Shown here: positions 16,808 through 23,693 of the stretch, piece by piece
How the letters are laid out: each line of letters starts with the position of its first letter
How positions within the stretch are numbered: the first letter of the stretch is position 1
Source of the DNA: SKVR01 sp964410015
GTDB lineage: Bacteria; Bacteroidota; Bacteroidia; Bacteroidales; UBA7960
DNA length: 39,724 nt
Direction of reading: 5' to 3'
Assembly (NCBI GenBank): GCA_964410015.1
Contig: CAYPFV010000010.1
Coordinates: 1 to 39,724, forward strand
The notes under the pieces: model-generated
The model's database searches: none
Seen by the model: only the letters and a program-made list of their open reading frames with translations
What the model was told of the DNA's origin: nothing
Program-made: the position numbers and the translations under genes

Positions 16808-17602
16808 TTATACAGCTACTTTCCCTTTAATATGGGGATGGGGATCATATCCTTCCAGAGTAAAATCATCATAAGTAAAATCAAATATATTTTTTACTCC
16901 AAGATTGATTTTCATCACTGGTAAGGGTTTTGGTTTCCTCGTGATCTGGAGTTTTACCTGGTCAAAATGATTGGAATAAATATGGGCATCGCCAAAAGTA
17001 TGGATAAACTCTCCGGGTTCTAAATCACAAACCTGTGCTATCATCATGGTAAACAAAGCATAGGATGCTATGTTAAAAGGAACACCCAAAAAAATATCGG
17101 CACTACGTTGATAAAGTTGGCAGGATAACCTGCCGTTGGCAACATAAAATTGAAACAAGATATGACAGGGAGGAAGTGCCATTTGGGGCAATTCGCCCAC
17201 ATTCCATGCACTGACCAGATGCCTTCGCGAATCGGGATTTGTTTTGATTTGCTGAATCAATTCACTGATCTGATCAATCTCTTTGCCGCTGGCAGTTTTC
17301 CAACTTCTCCATTGAGCACCATAAACAGGACCAAGATTGCCTTCCTGGTCTGCCCATTCATCCCAGATACTAACACCATTTTTCTTTAAGTATCCTATGT
17401 TGGTATCGCCTTTTAAAAACCATAACAATTCGTGAATAATAGATTTTAAATGAAGTTTTTTTGTAGTAACAAGTGGAAAGCCTTGCGAAAGATCAAAGCG
17501 CATCTGATAACCAAAAACGCTTAATGTACCTGTACCGGTTCGGTCTTGTTTTGCAATCCCGTTTTCCAGCACATGTTGTATTAACTTATGATATTGTTGC
17601 AT
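16808..17602 (-). CDS. thyA: Thymidylate synthase
   Basis: ThyA methylates dUMP to dTMP with methylene-THF, producing dihydrofolate for FolA. The protein is 264 residues, the same length as E. coli ThyA. It keeps RTGTGTLSVFGYQMRFDLSQ near residue 21, ELLWFLKGDTN near 57, and the nucleophilic cysteine in LPPCHILFQFYV near 146. It also keeps QRSADIFLGVPFNIASYALFT near 165, HIYSNHFDQV near 207, and the C-terminal closure motif ending KVAV. ATG start at 17602. No flavin-dependent ThyX is present in the window. Confidence 0.98.
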   Translation of the reverse strand: MQQYHKLIQHVLENGIAKQDRTGTGTLSVFGYQMRFDLSQGFPLVTTKKLHLKSIIHELLWFLKGDTNIGYLKKNGVSIWDEWADQEGNLGPVYGAQWRSWKTASGKEIDQISELIQQIKTNPDSRRHLVSAWNVGELPQMALPPCHILFQFYVANGRLSCQLYQRSADIFLGVPFNIASYALFTMMIAQVCDLEPGEFIHTFGDAHIYSNHFDQVKLQITRKPKPLPVMKINLGVKNIFDFTYDDFTLEGYDPHPHIKGKVAV

Positions 17603-17742
17603 TTGCCTGTGTCGTTAGGTTTGTTATTTTACAATAAAAATAATTTGTAAAATGCGAAGGGAACCTTCCGGAACATCTTTTTATTTAAACCGCCCAAAGT
17701 TAAATTTTATGGTCATGAATTCCAAACAAAAAATTAACCTTG

Positions 17743-17813
17743 AAAATATCTGATCTACCGGCATCCAAATACTCATTTGCAATGTTAAAAATATCTGAAC
17801 AACCGGTCATCAA
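17743..17813. repeat. Imperfect direct repeat upstream of thyA
   Basis: Two copies of a motif beginning AAAATATCTGA, three variable bases, ACCGG lie at 17743-17768 and 17788-17813, a 45-base period (about four helical turns). They lie between the rny terminator and thyA. They could be paired operator sites, but no regulator is identifiable. Confidence 0.4.
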
Positions 17814-17866
17814 TCGAGAAGTTTTTTTCAAAAGAAACTAATTATTAAGAAGTTGAATGTTGAAAA

Positions 17867-17902
17867 CAAAAGAGGGTTACACTGAAGTGCAACCCTCTTT
17901 TG
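17867..17902 (-). terminator. Intrinsic terminator of the zapA-rny transcript
   Basis: CAAAAGAGGGTT (17867-17878) and AACCCTCTTTTG (17891-17902) are a perfect 12-bp inverted repeat. On the minus strand the inner part extends the stem, and the 3' arm ends in TTTTG followed by TTTTC. It lies about 115 bases downstream of the rny stop and would stop that minus-strand transcript before thyA. Confidence 0.8.
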
Positions 17903-18018
17903 TGTCATCTATCAATAATTTGAAAGGTAAGACCGGATGGAACTCCATATTTGCTATTTTCATTGGTTGTTTGTATTTCATTCGCAAGCATGTTGGTTTC
18001 AACCGGGTATGAAGCATC

Positions 18019-19560
18019 TTATTTGGCAAAAGCCACAGACCTTGTTTCCCTTATCACGGTAATTTTTATTTGACCTGGATAGGTCATTTCAGTCTGAATT
18101 TTTTTAGAAAGATCGTAAGAAATTTTTTCTGCTTCTTTATCTGTTATTTTGTCACTGCCTACAATCACACGAAGTTCTCTACCAGCTTGTATGGCATAGG
18201 TTTTTACTACGCCAGGATAGGAGAGAGCAAGTTCTTCAAGATCATTCAGACGTTTGATGTATGATTCAACAACTTCCCGGCGTGCACCCGGTCTTGCGCC
18301 TGAAATGGCATCGCAAACCTGAATAATTGGAGAAATCAGGTTATCCATTTCAACTTCTTCATGATGGGCTCCCACAGCATTACAGATTTCAGGTTTTTCT
18401 TTATATTTTTCGGCAAGTTTCATTCCCAGGATTGCATGGGGCAGATCGGGTTCATTGTCTGGTACTTTTCCAATGTCGTGGAGCAAGGCAGCTCTTTTGG
18501 CGATCTTCGGATTCAGACCCAGTTCGCTGGCCATGGTTGCTGCAAGGTTAGCTACTTCTTTTGAATGCTGGAGCAGATTTTGTCCGTAGCTGGATCGATA
18601 TTTCATTTTTCCCACCAACCTTACCAATTCGTGATGCATTCCATGAATACCAAGATCAATAGTGGTTCTTTTACCTATTTCGAGAATTTCCTGATCGATC
18701 TGTTTTTTTGTTTTGGCTACCACCTCTTCAATGCGTGCCGGATGAATTCGTCCGTCGGTAACGAGTTTATGGAGCGATAGTCTTGCGATTTCACGTCTGA
18801 CGGGGTCAAAACCACTCAAAATAATTGCTTCAGGAGTATCATCTACAATAATTTCGATACCTGTTGCTGCTTCCAATGCTCTGATATTTCTTCCTTCACG
18901 TCCGATAACCCTTCCTTTGATCTCATCATTTTCGATAGGGAATACTGAAACGGAGTTTTCTATAGCCACCTCGGTAGCGGTTCGTTGTATAGACTGTACA
19001 ACAATTTTCTTAGCTTCTTTGGATGCATTAAGTCTGGCTTCATCCATAATGTCTTTAATGAAAGTTTGAGCCTCTGAGTGTGCTTCATCTTTGAGTGCCT
19101 GCACCATTTGCTCTTTTGCCTGTTCTGCCGACATACCGCTGATAGATTCCAGTTGTTCCAGTTGCTGTTTGTAAATTTTATCCAGCTCGCCCTGCTTTTT
19201 GTTGAGGATTTCGAGTTGTTGATTGAGATTTTCTTTGATCAGGGTTATCTCTTTTTGTTTTCTGCCATGTTCTTCGAGTTTTTGAGATAACGAAATCTCT
19301 TTTTGCTTTATCCTGTTTTCGTTGGCAGCAATCTGGCTGTTTTTATCAGACACATATTTTTCATGCTCTGATTTTAGTTGGAGAAATTTTTCTTTTGCCT
19401 GAAGAATTTTTTCTTTTTTGATGACTTCTGCTTCTATTTTTGCATCTTTGAGTATCTGCATACTTTTCTTCTCAAGTGCTTTTCTCAAAAAAGTGGCTGA
19501 GGCAAAAACACCGATTCCTATCGATACAATAGCAATAATAATGTTTATAATTAAGTCCAT
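18019..19560 (-). CDS. rny: Ribonuclease Y
   Basis: RNase Y is a membrane-anchored endoribonuclease that starts mRNA decay. The 513-residue protein has one N-terminal membrane helix (residues 3-24) and a long charged coiled coil (about 28-200). The KH RNA-binding domain contains GRVIGREGRNIRALEAATG near 218. The HD metal-dependent hydrolase domain contains LLHDIGK near 365 and GAHHEE near 398. The length and order are typical. The ATG at 19560 lies downstream of the structured RNA at 19612-19820 and zapA on the same strand, so these may share a transcript. Confidence 0.97.
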   Translation of the reverse strand: MDLIINIIIAIVSIGIGVFASATFLRKALEKKSMQILKDAKIEAEVIKKEKILQAKEKFLQLKSEHEKYVSDKNSQIAANENRIKQKEISLSQKLEEHGRKQKEITLIKENLNQQLEILNKKQGELDKIYKQQLEQLESISGMSAEQAKEQMVQALKDEAHSEAQTFIKDIMDEARLNASKEAKKIVVQSIQRTATEVAIENSVSVFPIENDEIKGRVIGREGRNIRALEAATGIEIIVDDTPEAIILSGFDPVRREIARLSLHKLVTDGRIHPARIEEVVAKTKKQIDQEILEIGKRTTIDLGIHGMHHELVRLVGKMKYRSSYGQNLLQHSKEVANLAATMASELGLNPKIAKRAALLHDIGKVPDNEPDLPHAILGMKLAEKYKEKPEICNAVGAHHEEVEMDNLISPIIQVCDAISGARPGARREVVESYIKRLNDLEELALSYPGVVKTYAIQAGRELRVIVGSDKITDKEAEKISYDLSKKIQTEMTYPGQIKITVIRETRSVAFAK

Positions 19561-19611
19561 TTTGTTATATCATTAAAAAGTATTTGAAAATATGTTAATA
19601 AAAAAGAGAAT

Positions 19612-19820
19612 AAAAAAACCCGCAATTAATTCATAAGGTTTGTATGAAACCCCGGTTATACATGAATGAGGAGGCCAGAAATTCGCAAACGTCCACTGAT
19701 CACCAAAGTGATTTTATTATGCGAACATAATAAATGAGGCCTGTTTTTGATATCCTGAGCTTAATCCTCAAAAGTTTTTAATGTTGAGTTTCAAAAACGT
19801 GTATTGAATTAATGCGGGTA
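19612..19820 (-). ncRNA. ssrS: Structured non-coding RNA, probable 6S RNA
   Basis: The ends of this roughly 209-base gap sequence pair. On the minus strand, CCCGCATTAATTCA at the 5' side matches TGAATTAATTGCGGG at the 3' side, with one bulged base, and seven Ts follow directly (19612-19618). Inside are a stem GTTTTTGA/TCAAAAAC, a hairpin TTATTATG-TTCG-CATAATAA, and smaller hairpins ATCAC-TTTG-GTGAT and TGTAT/ATACA. The size, the closing stem with a T-tail and the position downstream of zapA fit 6S RNA, which binds the housekeeping RNA polymerase. In E. coli 6S RNA also follows zapA. The assignment rests on structure and synteny, and the central region is more branched than the E. coli rod. 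The 5' end is approximate. Confidence 0.62.
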
Positions 19821-19847
19821 TAGCTTATATTTTTTCAAAGATCGTTG

Positions 19848-20138
19848 TTAATCACTTAGATAGATGTCAAGCATTTGATCTATATTATTTAATTTATCTC
19901 TTAGTTCCTCCTGATAATCAAGTGCTTGTTTTGATTTCAAAAAGTCAACAGCAAATTGAAGAACCACCATGGCGAGCAAGTCTCTTTTATCTCTGAAAGC
20001 GAAATGGCTGGCATACTCCTGTAGTTTCTCATTAATAAGTTGTCCTGCCTTTCTGAACTGCTCCTCTTCTTGTTCATTATTTACTTTTAATCTGTAAGGT
20101 CTGTCAGCAATTATTACTGATATATGTTGTCCGTTCAT
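19848..20138 (-). CDS. zapA: Cell division protein ZapA
   Basis: ZapA binds FtsZ and bundles protofilaments in the division ring. With ATG at 20138 it is 96 residues; a TTG at 20147 would add three. The N-terminal globular part (ISVIIADRPYRLKVNNEQEEEQFRKAGQLINEKL, seen as IIADRPYRLKV and FRKAGQLINEKL) is followed by a helical dimerisation segment with RDLLAMVVLQFAVDFL and a terminal coiled coil. The order coiled-coil gene > zapA > RNA > rny is consistent with a division and RNA-decay transcript. Confidence 0.92.
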   Translation of the reverse strand: MNGQHISVIIADRPYRLKVNNEQEEEQFRKAGQLINEKLQEYASHFAFRDKRDLLAMVVLQFAVDFLKSKQALDYQEELRDKLNNIDQMLDIYLSD

Positions 20139-20154
20139 TAAAACCAAATGCGGT

Positions 20155-20439
20155 CTACCTGTTTAAAAGTGAGTAACACTTTTGTATTTCCCGCAACATT
20201 TCGTTAATTTTTAACCGGGACTGCAATTGATGCTCCCCGGAAATTGATTTGGCAACTTTCAGTGTATTGTAATCATTTTCTAATTGTTGAAATCTCCTGG
20301 ACAATTCGGCATACTTTTCATCCTTTATTCTGATCGATTCAAGCAATTCTGCCTTTTCCTGTTTTAACTCCTGATTGATGTAATGTATTTTTTTTATTTT
20401 ATTTTCGATCCCTTCAACAACCAGAGGCAACAATTTCAT
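20155..20439 (-). CDS. Small coiled-coil protein upstream of zapA
   Basis: The 94-residue protein is predicted to be nearly all helix. Heptad-like leucines and isoleucines run from residue 10 to 65 (KIHYINQELKQEKAELLESI and ELSRRFQQLENDYNTL). No signal peptide or membrane segment is present. It ends 16 bases before the zapA ATG and shares a promoter with it. A role alongside ZapA, comparable to ZapB, is a reasonable guess from position and coiled coil only. Confidence 0.75.
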   Translation of the reverse strand: MKLLPLVVEGIENKIKKIHYINQELKQEKAELLESIRIKDEKYAELSRRFQQLENDYNTLKVAKSISGEHQLQSRLKINEMLREIQKCYSLLNR

Positions 20440-20469
20440 ACATTGAAAGCAATTATTAATTCGTTGCTA

Positions 20470-20499
20470 CAAATGTAATATTTTTTGCACAAACTCCAA
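20470..20499 (-). promoter_or_regulatory. Bacteroidota-type promoter for the zapA transcript
   Basis: On the minus strand TTG (20499-20497) and TACATTTG (20477-20470, perfect TAnnTTTG) are 19 bases apart. Transcription would start near 20465, about 25 bases before the coiled-coil gene. Confidence 0.6.
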
Positions 20500-20610
20500 C
20501 AACAAATTAACTTCATAGTGTTTTTCCTTCCCAGATAAATCTCTTTCTAATTCATCATGTTTTTTCATGAAAGGATCTTTGCCAAAATTATCACTTTTGA
20601 AACCTGATTT

Positions 20611-20745
20611 ATGAGTCCACTCTGAAAAGTAAATTATCCACCGATTACACAGATTTACACAGATTTTAAATACTGATAATCAATGTGTTAAAAAAATGAA
20701 AATGAACACAGATTTGCCGAAAACAAGTTTTCGGAGTGGACTCAT
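20611..20745. mobile_element. MITE-like element with 18-bp inverted ends
   Basis: The left end ATGAGTCCACTCTGAAAA (20611-20628) and the right end TTTTCGGAGTGGACTCAT (20728-20745) are inverted repeats with 17 of 18 bases matching. The 135-base interior has no open frame but contains repeated ACACAGATTT units. No clear target-site duplication is visible. It could be a non-autonomous element or the scar of a larger insertion. Confidence 0.5.
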
Positions 20746-21028
20746 TTATCTATGGTAAAAAAAATCATCTTCGGGGGATTACAAAATGATTGTAATGTCC
20801 GTTTTTTGTTTTTAGCAACAGGATTGCCGGTACTGTGTTGATCTCTTTTTGTGCAAAGAAAGTTTGTTTTGTTGATTTTATAAGTATTTGAGTTTTTTTC
20901 CGGTTTTTCTCAAACATAATAAGGTTAAAACCACAACCTGGATTGGACAACTAAATAATTTTATGTATTTTGGCATACGTTTATCAGTCAATATTTTAGC
21001 AACAGGTGATCTGTGTTGATAAAATAAT

Positions 21029-21104
21029 ATGAACATGACAATATTATTGACACATAAGCGGATGATTATTGGCCTTATGACAAAGTGCGTAGCGCTGACA
21101 TTAT
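21029..21104 (+). repeat. Dispersed repeat, internal copy
   Basis: This copy reads ATGAAC, CATGACAATATTATTGACA, then GGATGATTATT, then ATGACAAAGTGCGTAGCG, ending CTGACATTAT. It aligns over its whole length with 22689-22770, and its first half aligns with both window ends. The GCGTAGCGC part is nearly palindromic. Confidence 0.8.
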
Positions 21105-21402
21105 CAGGGTTCTCATTAAAGTCATAATAGATTAATAATCAATAATATAAACAATACAAACAGATGAAGATGGATATAATCTGATTGATTTTAATGGCAA
21201 AGGTGATTATATTAACAAACAATGTGTCCTGTCAAAAAAAAAGCATATTGTCTGCAAAACACATCAGACTACACGAATAAATACTCTTTTTAATATTTAG
21301 TATTCAAGGAATTAAAAACATATAATCTTCACGAACTTCCCAAAAAACGCTTTGGGGAGTGGACTTAAAAAATATTTTTCTCACTGGAATACACTTTTGC
21401 TT

Positions 21403-22692
21403 ATGAAGGAAGAATTTATTCATTTTCTTTGGAAGTACAGGTTGTTTAAGCGCAGTTTGCTGAAAACCACCAGGGGTGAAGTAATTGAGATTATTCATCC
21501 CGGAGATGGAAATACCAATTCTGGTCCCGATTTTTCTGCTGCTAAAGTAAAAATTGATGGAACACTTTGGGCGGGTAATATTGAAATGCATTTGCAAAGC
21601 AGCGATTGGTTCAGGCACGGACATCAGCATGACCAGGCATATCAGAATATCATCCTGCATGTGGTTTATAAGCATGATAAGGAAATTACGGACTCGCTGG
21701 GACGGATGGTACCTGTTTTTGAGGTCGCTGGTTTTATTGATCCTTTTTTGCCAGAAAACTATGAAAAGATCATTCAGTCAAAAACATGGATACCCTGTGC
21801 TAATTACATTCAGGAAGCAGACAATTTTATCATGATGAACTGGTTGAGTCGTTTACTTGTAGACAGACTAGAACGAAAAGCCGGGGAAATCATTAGTTTT
21901 CTTGAATATTTTGAACAAAACTGGGAAAAGACTTTCTATTATTTTTTGGCGCGAAATTTTGGATTCAAGGTCAACAGCAGTCCTTTTGGTTTGCTGGCGC
22001 AAAAAACACCTTATATGCTCCTTTCCAAACATAAAAATGACCTTACTCAGCTGGAGGCATTGCTTTTTGGACAGGCAGGTTTGCTGGCAAATAATTTCAA
22101 CGATGCTTACCCTGAAATACTAAAAAGAGAATATCATTTTCTGAAGCATAAATACAATCTCGAACCCCTGGATAGTTCTCTTTGGAAATTAGGACGCTTG
22201 CGCCCAACGAATTTTCCTACCATCAGGATTGCGCAATTTGCACGTCTGATAAATCAATCATCAGGATTGTTTAGTAAACTTATGCATACTGCAGAAGTTG
22301 AAGAGATATATAAACTATTCAGTATACAATGCTCACCTTATTGGTCTGATCATTTTAAATTTGACGTGCTCTCGAAAAAAAGCAACAAAAGTCTTGGGAA
22401 AAGTGCTATTGATAATATTATCATCAACACTGTTGTACCCATGAAATTTGTTTATGGAAGAGAAAATATGAAACCCGAAATAAAAGACGATAGTCTTATG
22501 TTAATTTCGAAGATTCAACCAGAAGATAACAAGGTAATCAAATACTGGAAAATGCTCAGTATTCATCCACGGAATGCTTCTGAATCTCAGGCGCTTCTTG
22601 AGTTAAAAAAGAATTACTGTACACCCAGAAAGTGCTTACATTGTGCCATTGGATTGCATCTGATCAGAAGTAAACCTGTAGTGGATAAATGA
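21403..22692 (+). CDS. DUF2851 family protein
   Basis: The 429-residue protein matches a conserved Bacteroidota family of unknown function (DUF2851). Recognisable parts are EEFIHFLWKYRLF at the start, then GDGNTNSGPDFSAAKVKIDG, WAGNIEMHLQSSDWFRHGH near 62, AYQNIILHVVYKHD, LEALLFGQAGLL near 225, LRPTNFPTIRIAQFA near 265, and a C-terminal CTPRKCLHCAIG with a CxxxxCxxC-like cluster. GNIEMHLQSSDW resembles a nuclease-like core, but I cannot assign activity. I chose ATG at 21403; the TTG at 21352 would add 17 residues that are not family-like. The TGA stop overlaps the first bases of a dispersed repeat copy. Confidence 0.87.
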   Translation: MKEEFIHFLWKYRLFKRSLLKTTRGEVIEIIHPGDGNTNSGPDFSAAKVKIDGTLWAGNIEMHLQSSDWFRHGHQHDQAYQNIILHVVYKHDKEITDSLGRMVPVFEVAGFIDPFLPENYEKIIQSKTWIPCANYIQEADNFIMMNWLSRLLVDRLERKAGEIISFLEYFEQNWEKTFYYFLARNFGFKVNSSPFGLLAQKTPYMLLSKHKNDLTQLEALLFGQAGLLANNFNDAYPEILKREYHFLKHKYNLEPLDSSLWKLGRLRPTNFPTIRIAQFARLINQSSGLFSKLMHTAEVEEIYKLFSIQCSPYWSDHFKFDVLSKKSNKSLGKSAIDNIIINTVVPMKFVYGRENMKPEIKDDSLMLISKIQPEDNKVIKYWKMLSIHPRNASESQALLELKKNYCTPRKCLHCAIGLHLIRSKPVVDK

Positions 22693-22770
22693 ACCGAACC
22701 ATGACAATACTACTGACAATAAAGTGGATGATTATTAGGGTAGTGACAAAGCGCGTAGCGCTGACATTAT
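22689..22770 (+). repeat. Dispersed repeat copy abutting the DUF2851 stop codon
   Basis: The copy starts with ATGAACC, whose TGA is the DUF2851 stop codon, and runs through CATGACAATACTACTGACA and GTGACAAAGCGCGTAGCG to CTGACATTAT. It aligns with 21029-21104 over about 80 bases. Confidence 0.8.
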
Positions 22771-23122
22771 GGTCGAAATCCATTGGCGAGCTCCCCCGTA
22801 AGAAAGGAACGGGGCAGGCATCTGACCGAATTAATCAAATTATATACAGATGAACCGAGCAATGACGTGAGAAACTTCCTGAATAAAACACCAGTAATTT
22901 GTACAAAAAATCATGCTTTGCAATTGGGTTTATAAGAAACTTTCGATTGCAGAATTTGCGCTCAACCATAAGCAGAAATCCTAAAATTAATTTAAGATGA
23001 TTGCCTGAAAAACGAGCACAACATGGGTTGATTTATTTCAACACCAAATACATTAGCATATAAAGCCATACTTAAATTGCTTCGGATGGCCTGCTGCCGA
23101 TTTATATCTAAAGAATACGCAC
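22771..23122. other. Intergenic region with a partial repeat and a small hairpin
   Basis: No gene is visible. CCCCGT/ACGGGG near 22785-22813 can form a short hairpin. ATGAACCGAGC at 22850-22860, followed by AATGACGTGA, repeats the beginning of the dispersed element and may be a truncated copy. The remainder is AT-rich and unremarkable. Confidence 0.5.
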
Positions 23123-23542
23123 TTAAACCTCTTCAACCTTGATTTCATAAGTAAGATCGATTACTTTTTTAAGCACCGCACTCACCCCGCAATACTTTTC
23201 TTCAGATAGTTTCACTGCTTTTTCTAATTTATCCACAGGAAGATCTGAACCTTTAAAATTATAAACCACATGCATAGAAGTAAATGCTTTGGGTAGTTCA
23301 TCCTCCATTTGGCCTTCTACCTGGATAGATAATCCTTTTATGTTGACCTTCATTTTTTTCAGAATAGAAACCACATCCATTCCGGTGCACCCTGCCAAAG
23401 AAACCATCATAAAGGGTTTAGGCCGCGCTCCATGGTTATTTCCTCCATTTTCTTCGGGAACATCAATAGTAACTTTATGTCCGTCTATATCTGCTGTAAA
23501 CTCCATTTTCTCGACCCAATCCAGTTGAATTTGTTTTTTCAT
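23123..23542 (-). CDS. OsmC family peroxide-reducing protein
   Basis: The 139-residue protein fits the OsmC/Ohr superfamily, dimeric thiol peroxidases that reduce organic hydroperoxides. The two conserved cysteines are visible in SLAGCTGMDVVSILKK (near residue 54) and EEKYCGVSAVLKK (near 117). The N-terminal beta part (FTADIDGHKVTIDVPEE) and the FMMVSLAGC helix are typical. It stands alone, with no OhrR-type regulator nearby. The subfamily (YhfA-like OsmC rather than Ohr) is inferred from sequence style. Confidence 0.9.
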   Translation of the reverse strand: MKKQIQLDWVEKMEFTADIDGHKVTIDVPEENGGNNHGARPKPFMMVSLAGCTGMDVVSILKKMKVNIKGLSIQVEGQMEDELPKAFTSMHVVYNFKGSDLPVDKLEKAVKLSEEKYCGVSAVLKKVIDLTYEIKVEEV

Positions 23543-23693
23543 AAAAGTTTTTTTTATTTGATGATTACAATTCTGTTTTTGTATTATTCTGTAATATGAT
23601 AAAGATAAACTCCTACTGAGTAAACCCTGAAATCATTTATAAAATAATTCAATAGTGTATCTCATTTCTATCTTTCGTCAAAAAAGAAAGATG

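Larger units (their letters stand above)
20440..21402. other. 963-base repeat-rich intergenic region
   Basis: Between the coiled-coil gene and the DUF2851 gene I see a promoter, a 135-base element with inverted ends (20611-20745), a possible decayed minus-strand frame (20765-20950), and a dispersed repeat copy (21029-21104). GGAGTGGACTT near 21356 repeats the edge of the 135-base element. No intact gene is convincing. Confidence 0.6.

Noticed and set aside
21352..21402. TTG start 51 bases upstream for the DUF2851 gene
   Set aside because: The extra residues overlap a repeat-like sequence and the family N terminus begins at the ATG at 21403.
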